In this document: positions 1 through 9,906 of the stretch, in pieces
Numbering within the stretch: position 1 is the first letter of the stretch
How the letters are laid out: each line of letters starts with the position of its first letter
DNA from: Methanococcoides burtonii DSM 6242
GTDB lineage: Archaea > Halobacteriota > Methanosarcinia > Methanosarcinales > Methanosarcinaceae
Direction: 5' to 3'
Assembly (NCBI RefSeq): GCF_000013725.1
Contig: NC_007955.1
Span: 2,139,579-2,203,578 of the forward strand
DNA: 64,000 nt
Notes under the pieces: generated by a model
Told to the model about the DNA's origin: nothing
The model's database searches: none
Seen by the model: only the letters and a program-made list of their open reading frames with translations
Made by a program: the position numbers and the translations under genes

Positions 1-95
1 GAGAGAAAAGGATAGTCAAGCTCGTGGACTCTCCGAACCTGCCGGATGGTGAAGCCCTTATCTCAGTCACAACAGATGGTATTGGGGATGCCTGA
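1..95 (+). CDS. C-terminal end of an unrecognised protein (partial)
   Basis: An open frame runs from base 3 to a TGA at 93-95 and encodes about 30 residues ending in GIGDA. It is the 3' end of a gene that starts outside the window. It lies 37 bases upstream of the phosphoglycolate phosphatase gene on the same strand, so the two may be cotranscribed. I do not recognise the family from this tail. Confidence 0.45.
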   Translation, partial: EKRIVKLVDSPNLPDGEALISVTTDGIGDA

Positions 96-132
96 GTAAA
101 CAATTATATGGTTCTTCGTCATATCTGATGGC

Positions 133-813
133 ATGGTCCTCAAAGCTATTGTCATTGATATTGACGGAACTATAACCAATCCTGACAGGTCACTGGACCT
201 CGATGTCGCGAAAAGGTTTCGCGAATTGAACGTACCGGTGATCCTGTCCACAGGCAATCCCTTATGCTATGTCCACGCCGCTGCAAAGCTAATAGGCATC
301 AGCGGGATCGTGATCGCAGAAAATGGTGGCGTGATCTCCACCGGTTTTGACAGTCCTTCCATCATAGCCGATGGCAAAGAAGAATGTGAAAAGGCCTATG
401 AACTGCTTTCTCAATATCATGATCTGGTAAAGCTCGATGACGCATATCGCAAGACAGAGGTCGTACTTAACAGGGATGTCGCAGTCGAAGATCTCCGCAG
501 TACCCTCTCAGAAAACGGTATTGATATTGAGATCATCGACACAGGTTATGCCATCCACATCAAAAGCACTGCCATGAACAAAGGTACAGGGCTTTTGAAA
601 GTGGCAGAACTTATGGGACTTGAACCCACAGATTATCTTGCCATCGGTGACTCATGCAACGATGCTGAAATGATGCAGGTTGCAGGGTTTGGGATTGCAG
701 TAGCCAATGCGGATTCTGATGCAATAAAAGCTGCAAGACACATTACCAAAGCCTCATTCGGCAAAGGTGCTCTTGAGGCCATTGAGTATGCTCTATCCAA
801 TGGCCTGCTTTAA
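133..813 (+). CDS. pgp: Phosphoglycolate phosphatase, HAD superfamily (archaeal type)
   Basis: This 226-residue protein should hydrolyse 2-phosphoglycolate to glycolate in the cytoplasm. HAD motif I is DIDGT at residues 9-13, with the nucleophile and acid/base aspartates, and the metal-binding motif near residue 175 reads IGDSCNDAEM. Length and the short C2-type cap between the motifs match the archaeal phosphoglycolate phosphatase/SPP-like family. The start at 133 puts motif I close to the N-terminus, as is usual. The exact substrate is inferred from the family; a sugar phosphatase role cannot be excluded. Confidence 0.85.
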   Translation: MVLKAIVIDIDGTITNPDRSLDLDVAKRFRELNVPVILSTGNPLCYVHAAAKLIGISGIVIAENGGVISTGFDSPSIIADGKEECEKAYELLSQYHDLVKLDDAYRKTEVVLNRDVAVEDLRSTLSENGIDIEIIDTGYAIHIKSTAMNKGTGLLKVAELMGLEPTDYLAIGDSCNDAEMMQVAGFGIAVANADSDAIKAARHITKASFGKGALEAIEYALSNGLL

Positions 814-827
814 AACTAAAAAAAGAA

Positions 828-1100
828 TTATAGGCTGTTGTGTGCCAGGCTTTTTGCCATGATCTTATCAACAACTATGTAATCCTTGATAGCACTGACC
901 GCATCAAAAGAAACTATAATATACTGTCCGTCCTTTTGATATTTGGAAGTGTCCAGACCGATGTCCGGCTTAATGATAAGGTCTTCCAGTTCGCCGGTCT
1001 TATTTTCCATTACTATATTGTTCAGTACGCCCAGCTCGGTTCCATCCGTGGCCATGACCTGTTTATTGGACAGGTTCTTTGCAAACACTTTTGCCATCAT
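828..1100 (-). CDS. PRC-barrel domain protein
   Basis: This small 90-residue protein is one PRC-barrel: a beta-rich fold with a typical opening (NKQVMATDGTELG near residues 12-24) and the VDKI motif near the end. Single-domain archaeal PRC-barrel proteins are thought to act as RNA-processing or scaffold partners, but no specific function can be read here. It lies 30 bases downstream of the Cdc48 gene on the same strand and may be cotranscribed with it. A GGGAG ribosome-binding site precedes the tandem ATG codons; either could start. Confidence 0.8.
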   Translation of the reverse strand: MMAKVFAKNLSNKQVMATDGTELGVLNNIVMENKTGELEDLIIKPDIGLDTSKYQKDGQYIIVSFDAVSAIKDYIVVDKIMAKSLAHNSL

Positions 1101-1130
1101 TAATCTCCCTCTGAATATCTATTAGAACAT

Positions 1131-3356
1131 TTACATGTATCCCATATAAGAACTTGTTTCTTGTTTATGAGTTCCACCCTTGAGTTTGTCCTGTATCTTG
1201 CTATAGAATTCGGCCATATCTTCTGTTATAGTAGGCTTGACCTTCTCTATCGCAGCCAGGAAATGCCGTTCTTTGACGCTTTCCGCATCAAAATCCTCTC
1301 GTAGTGCAAGCATTGCAGCTTCTCTGCATACTGCTTCAATATCAGCTCCCACGTATCCTTCTGTCATGGCAGCAAGTGACTGGATACTGACCTCACTATC
1401 CAGTGGCATTTCGCGTGTATGGATATTGAATATACTTTCTCTGCCCTGGATCGTTGAATTGCCTACCAGTACAAGTCTGTCGAACCTTCCTGAACGCATC
1501 AGGGCAGGATCGATCATGTCCGGCCTGTTGGTGGCAGCAATAACAACTACTTCCTTTAGGGGTTCCAGTCCGTCAAGTTCTGTAAGTAATTGATTAACGA
1601 CCTGCTGTGAGCTTCTTCCTGTCTCACTATCTGCTATCCTTGTCGTAGCAATGGAATCGATCTCATCGAAGAAAATGATACATGGGGATACCTGTCTGGC
1701 TTTCTTGAACGTATCACGCACAGCCTTCTCGGACTCTCCCACGAACTTTGAAAGCATTTGAGGTCCCTTTATACTAATAAAATTAGCATTTGCTTCATTT
1801 GCCACAGCTTGTGCTATCAGGGTCTTTCCTGTTCCAGGTGGTCCATAAAGTAAGATCCCCTTGGGCGCTTTGATCCCCATCTCAATGATCCTGTCCGGAT
1901 GTTTCAGTGGCCACTCGACAGCTTCAATGATCTCCTGTTTTGCATCACTAAGACCTCCCACATCTTCCCAGGTAATGGATGGTATTTCCACAAGGACCTC
2001 TCTCATAGCGGAGGGTTCCACTTCCTTAAGTGCATCCTCAAAATCCTCTGCTGTGACAACCAGTTTTTCAAGCACTTCCTGTGATATCTCTTCCTCATCA
2101 AGATTTATCTCCGGGAGGATCCTTCGCAGTGCTCGCATTGAAGCCTCCTGCACAAGTGAAAGCAGGTCAGCACCCACAAAACCCTGGGTGTAGGTGGCGA
2201 GATGTTCTAGATCGACATCTTCTGCAAGCGGCATGCCACGGCTATGTATCTGGAGCACTTCCAGCCTGTCATCGCTATCTGGCACTCCTATCTCTATCTC
2301 GCGGTCGAATCTTCCTGGTCTGCGAAGAGCAGGGTCTATGGAATCCAGGCGGTTGGTAGCTGCGATAACGACTATCTGGCCTCTCTCTTCCATACCGTCC
2401 ATAAGTGTCAAAAGCTGGGCAACTACCCTGCGTTCGACCTCACCTGTAACATTCTCACGTTTTGGTGCAATGGAATCGATCTCATCTATGAATATAATGG
2501 AAGGTGCATTCTCTGCTGCTTCCTCGAATATCTTTCTCAGGCGTTCCTCACTTTCCCCATAGAACCTTCCCATTATCTCTGGGCCTGCAACATAGAGGAA
2601 ATTTGCCCTCGATTCATTGGCAACGGCCTTTGCGATCAAAGTCTTTCCCGTGCCTGGCGGACCATAAAGGATGACTCCCTTAGGTGGTTCTACATTAAGC
2701 CTCTGGAATATCTCATGATGCTTCAGAGGCAGTTCTATCATCTCGCGAACCCTCTGGATCTCATCCCCAAGACCTCCAATGTCCTCATATGTAATGCCTG
2801 TGGCAGTATCCTCATAACCTTCCACCGGTTTCTGGCGCAGTTCTATCTCTGTATTTTCACTGACTATTAAAATGCCTTCTTCAGGCTCACTTTCAATGGC
2901 AACAAGAGGTATGGCTTGATTCCCCGGTGCTGTTTGGGTCATTGAACTTGTTATTGGGATTACATCCCCTACGACGAAAGGACGTTTCAATATATTATGC
3001 TTAATGATAGCGTTTATGTTGCCCCCAAATTCCATCATCACGCCTTCAGGGGGTGCCAGTACGACCTTCTCTGCCACAAGTACCTCGGCTCTCTGGATAT
3101 GGATCCTTTCTCCAATTCCTACTCCTGCATTTTGACGGGTGAACCCATCGATGCGACCTATCCCCTGTCCCCAATCCTGGCGGTCTGCACGCCAGACCTT
3201 TGCTGCAGTCTTCTTTTTACCAACTATCTCCACTATGTCCCCTGGCGATAGTTGTAAACTGAGCAAAGTGCTCGGATCAAGACGTATGATACCCCGTCCA
3301 AAATCGATTGGATGTGCTTTTTCTACTTTGATCTGTAGTTCTTCCATTGGTCTCAT
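1131..3356 (-). CDS. Cdc48/VAT-type AAA ATPase with two AAA domains
   Basis: This 741-residue protein has the full archaeal Cdc48 (VAT/p97) layout: an N-terminal double-psi barrel and Cdc48-2 domain (about 1-190), then two AAA modules, each with Walker A GPPGTGKT (first at 232-239), Walker B IIF(I/F)DEIDS and the second region of homology ending in RPGRFDRE or RSGRFDRL. It is an ATP-driven unfoldase in the cytoplasm that can feed the 20S proteasome. The C-terminus ends YMGYM, so the penultimate residue is tyrosine as in HbYX tails, although the preceding residue is Gly. ATG at 3356 or 3347 could start; the latter is better placed behind GGATGAG. Confidence 0.95.
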   Translation of the reverse strand: MRPMEELQIKVEKAHPIDFGRGIIRLDPSTLLSLQLSPGDIVEIVGKKKTAAKVWRADRQDWGQGIGRIDGFTRQNAGVGIGERIHIQRAEVLVAEKVVLAPPEGVMMEFGGNINAIIKHNILKRPFVVGDVIPITSSMTQTAPGNQAIPLVAIESEPEEGILIVSENTEIELRQKPVEGYEDTATGITYEDIGGLGDEIQRVREMIELPLKHHEIFQRLNVEPPKGVILYGPPGTGKTLIAKAVANESRANFLYVAGPEIMGRFYGESEERLRKIFEEAAENAPSIIFIDEIDSIAPKRENVTGEVERRVVAQLLTLMDGMEERGQIVVIAATNRLDSIDPALRRPGRFDREIEIGVPDSDDRLEVLQIHSRGMPLAEDVDLEHLATYTQGFVGADLLSLVQEASMRALRRILPEINLDEEEISQEVLEKLVVTAEDFEDALKEVEPSAMREVLVEIPSITWEDVGGLSDAKQEIIEAVEWPLKHPDRIIEMGIKAPKGILLYGPPGTGKTLIAQAVANEANANFISIKGPQMLSKFVGESEKAVRDTFKKARQVSPCIIFFDEIDSIATTRIADSETGRSSQQVVNQLLTELDGLEPLKEVVVIAATNRPDMIDPALMRSGRFDRLVLVGNSTIQGRESIFNIHTREMPLDSEVSIQSLAAMTEGYVGADIEAVCREAAMLALREDFDAESVKERHFLAAIEKVKPTITEDMAEFYSKIQDKLKGGTHKQETSSYMGYM

Positions 3357-3854
3357 CCTTAATTGTTTTATTATTTTATCTGTTACAAGACATAAATAAT
3401 ATGTGGTTCTATGTCGCGTTTTTATAATTTTGATGAAGTTAATATAATTATGATCGCATGTGAAAAATGCAGTTTAGGTCAATTTGTTCTGATGCATATT
3501 ATCATGCCACTTGTAAATGCTTTTCTGAATGATTAAACACATCGTCCCGGTTTCAAAAGGATGTGCGGGTTTTGTTCAACGATCGAAGATCCCTGGTCTC
3601 AGTATTTTTAGGTATATTTCGTAGTATGACGGTCAAATATATTGCCAAAAAAAGAGATGGATTGTAAGACCAAAGTGCTTTATCATCTTTGTTCCTGTTA
3701 TGGATCTCGGTGATATCTCAAGTTCAGAGCTGTAAGTTTTCCATGAACTAGTATTAGCGGAACTGTCCGTTCGATATCGATCAATTCCGGTGTTCTATCC
3801 CCTTTCTTACCGGGACCCAATTCAAAATATGGACATTTACGGTCTCATTCCAGT
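3357..3854. other. Intergenic region, no convincing gene
   Basis: The Cdc48 promoter should lie at the left end, where the minus strand has an AT-rich TATA-like stretch near 3395-3405. On the minus strand an open stretch of about 48 codons ends near 3690, but it has no start codon and no recognisable motif. It could be a decayed gene tail. I see no RNA gene. Confidence 0.4.
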
Positions 3855-4754
3855 TCATTTCTCCAAAAAGGTCTCAAGCCCCTTTCTTAGATCCACTTTC
3901 GGGACAAATCCTAACTTTTCAGCCTTTGATATATCGGCTACACTGTGTTTAATATCTCCTTCTAGCGGGTCCTTATAATCTGCCTTTAGTTCTTTTCCGA
4001 ATAGATCTATAATTATCTCTGCAAGCTCATTGATGGTGGTCGATCTGCCAGTAGCTGCATTGAATGATTCTCCAATGGCTGTTCTTTTGGATATCATCAG
4101 GTCCACAAGGTCAACGATATCCCGTACATATATGAAGTCCCTGGTCTGCTCTCCATCTCCAAATATAGTCGGGGATGCTCCTCCTGATACCTTGTCAATG
4201 AACTTCGAGATCACTCCGGAATATGGATTTGATGGATCCTGTCTGGGGCTGTATATATTAAAAGGTCTTATACATGTAGTTGGCAATCCGTATGCTTTGT
4301 TATACATGATGCAATATTTTTCTCCTGCAAGCTTACTTGCCCCATATGGTGATAATGGCTCCTGTGGGTGGGTTTCACCTATCGGTACTTTCAGCGGGTT
4401 CCCGTATGTAGCAGCCGAACTGAAATACACGAACCTTTCAATGTTCGCATGACGTGCTTCTTCAAGCAGGTTCAATGTCCCCATTATATTGTTCTGTGCA
4501 TCAAAAAAAGGTTCGTTCATTGACCTTACAACGCTTATCTGGGCAGCAGTATGGATTATTACATCTGTATTGCTCATATGTTCTGAAATATCATCTCTTA
4601 TGTCGGCCTTGATCACAGACACTCCCTCAGGCACGTCCTTTCTTGTTGGGGATGAATAATTGTCGAGAATGGTAACTTCGTTCTCTTCATGAAATCGATC
4701 CACAAGATAACTTCCTACCTGTCCTGCTCCTCCGGTAATAAGAATTCGTTTCAT
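3855..4754 (-). CDS. NAD-dependent sugar nucleotide epimerase/dehydratase (UDP-glucose 4-epimerase-like)
   Basis: This 299-residue extended short-chain dehydrogenase has the Rossmann motif GGAGQVGS at residues 8-15, a conserved HTAAQ after strand 4 and the catalytic YxxxK in SPYGASK near residue 140. It probably interconverts a nucleotide sugar, such as UDP-glucose and UDP-galactose, for surface glycans. No glycosyltransferase neighbour is present, so the substrate is open. It stands alone, separated by about 500 bases on each side. Confidence 0.85.
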   Translation of the reverse strand: MKRILITGGAGQVGSYLVDRFHEENEVTILDNYSSPTRKDVPEGVSVIKADIRDDISEHMSNTDVIIHTAAQISVVRSMNEPFFDAQNNIMGTLNLLEEARHANIERFVYFSSAATYGNPLKVPIGETHPQEPLSPYGASKLAGEKYCIMYNKAYGLPTTCIRPFNIYSPRQDPSNPYSGVISKFIDKVSGGASPTIFGDGEQTRDFIYVRDIVDLVDLMISKRTAIGESFNAATGRSTTINELAEIIIDLFGKELKADYKDPLEGDIKHSVADISKAEKLGFVPKVDLRKGLETFLEK

Positions 4755-4886
4755 AACTCTGATATGGTATTTCTTTTATATGGTCTTTATGATTTTTGTA
4801 TAATATGTAATATCGCATTATGATGAGTATCATCACTTCTACAATTCATTCAGAAAGTTAATATAGTATTGTGCTAATAGTATAAT

Positions 4887-5060
4887 TTGAGGATAATTAC
4901 AGTTCTTTCCTCTCAATATTATGCGTGGCGTGGTATAACAATAGAAAAACGAACAAAGGTTGTGGTGGTACGATCTTTGGTGGTGGCCGATATTGTCGGA
5001 AACCAAAGTGGGCTTTGTGGTGAAGCTCACTTACATCCCCTCTTGATAATGTTCTTTTTT
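4887..5060 (+). ncRNA. Candidate small RNA L, related to the one at 9907-10037
   Basis: No gene fits here, yet the region resembles 9840-10040 in order and spacing. Both have an upstream block around AGTTAATATA (near 4856), a middle segment ending GAAAAACGA, a GC-rich structured part and the stretch CATCCCCTCT before a T-rich end. In this copy CTTTGG and CCAAAG enclose a CCGA/TCGG inner stem (about 4973-5010). The likely start is 25-30 bases after the TATA-like box. That it is transcribed and non-coding is inference from shared structure and AT-rich flanks. Confidence 0.4.
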
Positions 5061-5190
5061 CGAATTATTTAATTCAAAAACCCGAATTTGACAGTTTATA
5101 AAAATTAATGTTAATTTATGTGGTGTTTTGCTTATTTTCCATCAATATTTGCCCAATCTGTAACTAAAATAAGAATATATCACAAATTAT

Positions 5191-5216
5191 AGTTTTTAGG
5201 CTCTGTAGAAATCCTC
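5191..5216. repeat. Left IS end: target duplication plus inverted repeat
   Basis: AGTTTTTA at 5191-5198 is followed by the 18-bp terminal inverted repeat at 5199-5216. It matches the right end exactly. Confidence 0.9.
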
Positions 5217-6024
5217 TTTTCTAACTCCAACTAAGCCACTCATTTTTATAATAAGAAGTCCCCTGTGATTGTTCTCCAACTAAAACACAAGAGAATGAAT
5301 GTGTTTGTTCCAAATTATAAATCTGGAACTCCCATTAGATCTACGATTTAATAGCTTGTCTAACAAGTACTTAAAATTTATCGATATAGCATTACAAATA
5401 ACAAGATATTCACGCTTTCCACTTTATAGCTGTAGATATTCAAAACGAACTTACACACAAAATCAGCTATTGACACTGATTTTGTTTAAGGAATATTTAG
5501 GTGAAGATTATAGGGATTTTGTTGATTTCGTAGAACTTATGGATTCTGTCCAATCAAAGATTGAACTAAACAAGGTACCGCATTATACTACACTTCAAAA
5601 ATTTGTAACTCGTACATATTCTGTTGTTTTGGATTCGATCTTTAAAAGAACACTTGACCTATTTTATAAAAATAGAGACTCAATTGATATTACTGCAATT
5701 GATTCCACTGGGTTCACAAGTGGTTATTGTAGCAATTATTATTCCTGGCGAATTAAAAAGTGGAGGCGAAGTTATGTAAAGACCAGCATTTCGGTTGATG
5801 TTAGTAAATTTGTAATCACTGGTTACAAGATTTCTGGAAAACCAGTTCATGATGCAAAACATGCAAGTGCGACAAGAAGCTAAAACATGAATTGCGGCAA
5901 CGCTATCCCTTCCATTTGGGATAATCCTACTATGATATGCGTCAATGGTAACGTTGGGGTGTAAAGCTCATAGGACAATGTGGAGAAATTCGGAAGTCTA
6001 ATCTGAATCATCTGCTAGGATAAG

Positions 6025-6853
6025 GTGCGACAAGAAGTTATAACATGAATTGCGGCAACGCTATCCCTTCCATTTGGGTTAATCCTACTATGACACGCGC
6101 CAATGGTAACGTTGGGGTATGAAGCTCATAGGACAATGTGGAGAATCTCGAAAGTCTAATTCGAAACATCCACTAGGATAAGAACACTAAGAAGAAACGA
6201 AAGTTGAACCATTGTAAGAATCGTAAAGCAGAACAAGCGAAATTAGATTGATTACGCTTGAACCAAAAGGTACAGAATCCGACCATTATGGCTCTTATCA
6301 CATTATGGGAAATGGACACATGATTCTCGGTTTATAGATGGCTTCTAAGGTCTTCGCAATTATTCATGTTATAGAACTTGGTAAGCCCTATATGTTCCCT
6401 TCGGGGTAGGAATCCTGCAAAGAATGACGATGACATAGAGGGTAGAGGAAAGGAGTAGAAAGCGAATGACAAACTGTAATGGTGTGTATAAGGGTTCAAA
6501 ATTTGCCCTAATCCGAAAGGATGCAGACTTACTCTATGGTATCAAAACGTAAGAAGGAAGGTATGACCTATGAATGTAAGCTATTCAAATACATCAAAAG
6601 ATGAAGCAAAAACACTGTTTAGTGGACATGCTGAACTTAACGATGAGAAACTTACAGACATGTAACACATGTTAATAGGCTACAAGTCAGGATTACGAAG
6701 GCAGTTATTGAAGAAAATTGGAATTTGCAATTAATTCCAAAAACAATAACTGTTGCCTGAAAAGGTTATGAGATGCTTGAGCTGTATGAAAGAAAACTTT
6801 CACGTACAGTTCTTAGGCGAGAAAGAGGGAGTAATCCCTCTGACTTAGCCGAC
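6025..6853 (+). mobile_element. Inner group II intron copy, ORF-deleted, nested in the outer intron
   Basis: A second GTGCG start at 6025 begins a near copy of the outer intron 5' region (5867-6024), and GCCGAC at 6848-6853 repeats its 3' end. On each side the outer sequence is continuous: CTAGGATAAG before 6025 and AATACTAAG after 6853, matching uninterrupted CTAGGATAAGAACACTAAG within the inner copy. Its domain V survives near 6778-6810. Only the first codons of the reverse transcriptase remain (from about 6570), joined near 6730 to the sequence just after the ORF, so most of the gene is deleted. Confidence 0.85.
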
Positions 6854-7239
6854 AATACTAAGAAGAACGTAAAAGTGAACCATTGTAAGAATCGTGAATT
6901 GCAACAAGCGAAACTAGATTGATACGCTTGAACTAAAAAGGTATAGAATCAGACTATAATGGTTTTGCATACATTATAGGAAATGGACATATGATTCTCG
7001 GTTTATAGATGGCTTCTAAGGTATTCGCAATTATTCATGTTATAGAACTTGGTAAGCCCTATATGTTCCCTTCGGGGTAGGAATTCCGTAAGGAAGGACA
7101 ATGACATAGAGGGTAAAGGAAAGGAGTAGAAAGCGAATGATAATTTGTAATGAATTATATAGGGGTTCAGAATTTGCCCTAATCCGAAAGGATGCAGACT
7201 TACTCTATGGTATCAAAACGTATGAATGAAGGTATAACT

Positions 7240-8970
7240 ATGAATGTAAGAATTTCAAATACACCAAATAATGAAGCAGAAGCCCTTAGTGGTCATGCTG
7301 AATTAAATGGTGAGAAGCTTACAGATATGCTCAACTGGAATTTCATCAATTGGAGTTCCGTTGAATCACATGTTAATAGAATACAAGTCAGAATTACGAA
7401 AGCAGTTATTAACAAAAATTGGAATTTAGTAAAAAAACTAAGTTATTTGCTAACCCATTCTCACTATGCTAAACTGTTAGCTGTCAGAAAGGTTATTCGA
7501 AATAAGGGTAGAAGAACAGCAGGAATCGATGGAGAATTCTGGTCAACACCAGTTTCCAAAGTGAATGCGGCTCGAAGTCTATCTGATAAAAGATATAAGG
7601 CAAAACCATTAAAAAGAATCTTTATTGAGAAATATGGTTCTGATAAGAAGCGACCTTTAGGTATCCCGACCATGTACGATAGAGCTATGCAAGCATTATA
7701 TGCATTAGCACTTGACCCCATTGCAGAAGTAACAGCAGATAAACGTTCTTTTGGATTCAGAAAATTCAGAAGTACACATGATGCTTGCAGTCAAATTTTT
7801 GGAACAATAAGCAAAAAGGATTCTGCACAATGTATACTGGAAGGCGATATTAAAGGTTGTTTCGACAACATCAGTCACCAATGGTTAATTGACAATATCC
7901 CAATGGATAAATCAATTCTTAAACAATTCCTCAAAGCAGGATTTGTTTATGAAAATTCTCTATTTCCAACGAAAGCAGGAACACCACAAGGCGGTATTAT
8001 ATCACCAATATTAGCCAACATGACCTTAGATGGAATTGAAGGTGTATTGGCTGACAAATATCATCGAGGTGTAAGCGGTAAAATAACAACTCGTCAACGT
8101 GCAAAACACAAAGTTAATTTTGTGCGATACGCAGATGATTTTATTGTTACTGCAAAGACTAAAGAAATAGCAGAAGAAGCAAAAGAATTGATTAAGAATT
8201 TCCTAACGGATAGAGGTTTAGAACTATCTGATGAAAAAACCCTTATTACTCACATCGATGATGGTTTTGACTTTTTAGGTTGGAATGTCAGAAAATACAA
8301 AGGAAAACTTCTCATAAAACCGTCTAAGAAATCTATCAAGAAAGTAACTGAAAAAATCAGTAATACTATCAAAGATGGAAAAACTTGGACACAAGAAGAT
8401 TTAATCTCTAAACTTAACCCTATCATAACTGGATGGTCAAATTATCATCAAGGAGTGGCTTCCAAAGAAACATTCTCCTTAATTGATTTTAAGATATGGA
8501 ATATACTTTGGAAATGGGCTAAGAGAAGACACCCCATGAAATCAAGAACTTGGATTGCACACAAATACTGGCATCCCAAAGGAACGAGGAAATGGGTATT
8601 TTCAACAATGAAAAACCAACTTAAATTAATGTCAGATAAAATGATAGTTCGAAACCCACAAATAAAACTGGATAAGAACCCTTACACTGACACCGAATAC
8701 TTTGTTGAACGCAAGCTCAATCAAGGTTCTAAAAAGTTATTAGGAAAGTTTAAAACCGTATGGAAGAATCAAAAAGGCAAATGTCCGTTTTGTAATCTAT
8801 TGATTGACATTAACAACGGTGGAGAGGAACGCCCTTTACATCATAAAAATGGAAATCATGACGATAATGGAATAACAAACTTAGTTTATGCACATGTATA
8901 TTGTCATAGACAATATCATGCAAATAATCCAAAAATAACTGTTGCCCGACAAGGGTTAAGAGATGCTTGA
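7240..8970 (+). CDS. ltrA: Group II intron reverse transcriptase/maturase with HNH endonuclease
   Basis: The 576-residue multifunctional intron protein contains reverse transcriptase blocks with the active site FVRYADD, a maturase domain X (around FDFLGWNV and ITGWSNYHQG) and a C-terminal HNH domain (CPFC, LHHKNGNHDDNG, YCHRQYH). It assists splicing and carries out target-primed reverse transcription. All key motifs are intact. ATG at 7240 is preferred because the inner intron copy keeps this start while its upstream frame is broken; an in-frame ATG at 7192 would add 16 residues. The ORF ends inside the start of domain V. Confidence 0.95.
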   Translation: MNVRISNTPNNEAEALSGHAELNGEKLTDMLNWNFINWSSVESHVNRIQVRITKAVINKNWNLVKKLSYLLTHSHYAKLLAVRKVIRNKGRRTAGIDGEFWSTPVSKVNAARSLSDKRYKAKPLKRIFIEKYGSDKKRPLGIPTMYDRAMQALYALALDPIAEVTADKRSFGFRKFRSTHDACSQIFGTISKKDSAQCILEGDIKGCFDNISHQWLIDNIPMDKSILKQFLKAGFVYENSLFPTKAGTPQGGIISPILANMTLDGIEGVLADKYHRGVSGKITTRQRAKHKVNFVRYADDFIVTAKTKEIAEEAKELIKNFLTDRGLELSDEKTLITHIDDGFDFLGWNVRKYKGKLLIKPSKKSIKKVTEKISNTIKDGKTWTQEDLISKLNPIITGWSNYHQGVASKETFSLIDFKIWNILWKWAKRRHPMKSRTWIAHKYWHPKGTRKWVFSTMKNQLKLMSDKMIVRNPQIKLDKNPYTDTEYFVERKLNQGSKKLLGKFKTVWKNQKGKCPFCNLLIDINNGGEERPLHHKNGNHDDNGITNLVYAHVYCHRQYHANNPKITVARQGLRDA

Positions 8971-9002
8971 GCTGTGTGAGGTGAAAGTCTCACGCACGGT
9001 TC
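8969..9002 (+). ncRNA. Group II intron domain V of the outer intron
   Basis: This 34-nt hairpin has the catalytic AGC triad in GAGCTGTG, a GAAA tetraloop and the closing CGCACGGTTC strand. It is the most conserved part of the ribozyme and is intact. Confidence 0.85.
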
Positions 9003-9406
9003 TTAGGCGAGAAAGAGGGAGTAATCTCTCTGACTTAGCCGACAGACATTGCTATCGCAATGTCATCACAATAGGAGATCAAGATATTATATAATGGATA
9101 AAGCCTATGATTCTGAAAAATACACGAATTGACGAGGGAAAAACTTGGATCAATAGCAATTGTTCCATTGAGACAACGTGAATGAAAGCGAATCAAAGAA
9201 AGATATCGTAAGAAAATGTCACGGGAATTCGATAGCAAGATATACTCTATGCGGAATTTGAGTGAAACGATGTTCTCGGTTTTGAAAAGAAAGTATGGAG
9301 AAAACTTGCGTGCGAGAAAGTATAGAAATCAAGTAAAAGAAGTGAAGTTCAAAGTAATATTGCACAATCTTGACAGATTTGTCAAGACTGTGTTTTTAGT
9401 TTGGAT

Positions 9407-9432
9407 GAGGATTTCTACAGAGCCAGTTTTTA
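9407..9432. repeat. Right IS end: inverted repeat plus target duplication
   Basis: The 18-bp inverted repeat at 9407-9424 is followed by AGTTTTTA at 9425-9432. It pairs exactly with the left end at 5191-5216. Confidence 0.9.
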
Positions 9433-9443
9433 CATAACATTAA

Positions 9444-9649
9444 TGGATCTCTTCAACATCGAGTGGGTAACTAAATTTATTTATATCTACCTTTCAATCG
9501 TTATGGAATTCAAAGAACTAATGCAAATCACAATCGAATGAGCAAAAACACCACATCACAATTAAAGGATTGTGCAGGGAGATGATCTAGAATCGTGAAC
9601 ATTTGCTTGCAGGACGTTAAAATTACCCACACGATGTTAATGAGAACTA
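9444..9649. mobile_element. 206-bp MITE, copy A
   Basis: This is a non-coding element with imperfect terminal inverted repeats (about 28 bp: TGGATC...ATCGAGTG and its inverse). It is flanked by CATTAA at 9438-9443 and 9650-9655. The same element lies inverted at 40782-40987 with the same length and its own 6-bp duplication. It has no coding capacity and needs a transposase in trans. It starts 11 bp after the IS target duplication, so this intergenic spot was hit at least twice. Confidence 0.85.
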
Positions 9650-9906
9650 CATTAATTAATATAACTTTTTAACTTAGTATCAACTGTCAAATTCTAAAAA
9701 GCTAATAAATAGAACTGTCAAACGTGGGCATAAATGTTGCTAGCTTGGATTTTGTGTAGTTTCATTGCCATTGTTTATCATTCGTTGTATTCACTTCTGT
9801 TCTCTTTAATTTTCACGTTTGAACATCTGGTAAATCATAATGATGATTATAATCACTCTTCAAAATCATTCAATAAGTTAATATACAATTAGGAAGTAGC
9901 GTAAAT
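9650..9906. other. AT-rich intergenic DNA before small RNA R
   Basis: There is no coding frame. ACTGTCAAATTC near 9681 occurs inverted near 5090 on the far side of the IS. The last part (from 9836) resembles the upstream region of small RNA L and holds AGTTAATATAC near 9877, a likely TATA box for the RNA that follows. Confidence 0.4.

Larger units (their letters stand above)
5867..9043 (+). mobile_element. Group II intron (outer), inserted in the transposase gene
   Basis: The 5' end is GTGCG, the group II consensus, and the 3' end is GCCGAC, with the typical terminal AC. Domain V is the 34-nt hairpin at 8969-9002, starting GAGCTGTGTGAG and closing CGCACGGTTC. Domain VI follows between GGC at 9007 and GCC at 9040. 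Removing 5867-9043 rejoins the transposase frame exactly. Without the inner copy (6025-6853) it is about 2.35 kb, normal for an ORF-bearing intron, and it encodes the reverse transcriptase at 7240-8970. Confidence 0.9.
5199..9424 (+). mobile_element. IS5-family (ISH1-like) insertion sequence interrupted by nested group II introns
   Basis: The ends are perfect 18-bp inverted repeats (5199-5216, GGCTCTGTAGAAATCCTC, and its complement at 9407-9424). Both are flanked by the same 8-bp target duplication AGTTTTTA (5191-5198 and 9425-9432). An 8-bp duplication fits the ISH1 subgroup of IS5. Without the introns the element would be about 1.05 kb, normal for one transposase gene. The intact duplication shows that the IS inserted as a unit and the introns entered later. 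The transposase is broken, so the copy is not autonomous. Confidence 0.9.
5299..9437 (+). pseudogene. IS5-family DDE transposase, split by a group II intron and frameshifted
   Basis: Exon 1 (5299-5866) encodes the N-terminal part with the first catalytic Asp in ITAIDSTGF. Exon 2 (9044-9437) has the second Asp in IMDKAYDSE and the Glu in [14 protein letters not shown]. Joining 5866 to 9044 restores one continuous frame across the junction (KHA-K-TLLSQCH). Two later defects break it: one A appears to be missing in the A-run at 9116-9120, and a TGA lies at 9183-9185 in the restored frame. The last codons read through the inverted repeat into flanking DNA. Confidence 0.85.

Noticed and set aside
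3690-3840. Open stretch of about 48 codons on the minus strand as a gene
   Set aside because: It has no start codon, no ribosome-binding site and no recognisable motif.
5867-6180. The 158-bp direct repeat as a simple tandem duplication
   Set aside because: The second copy continues to its own intron 3' end at 6853, after which the outer intron resumes, so it is a nested insertion.
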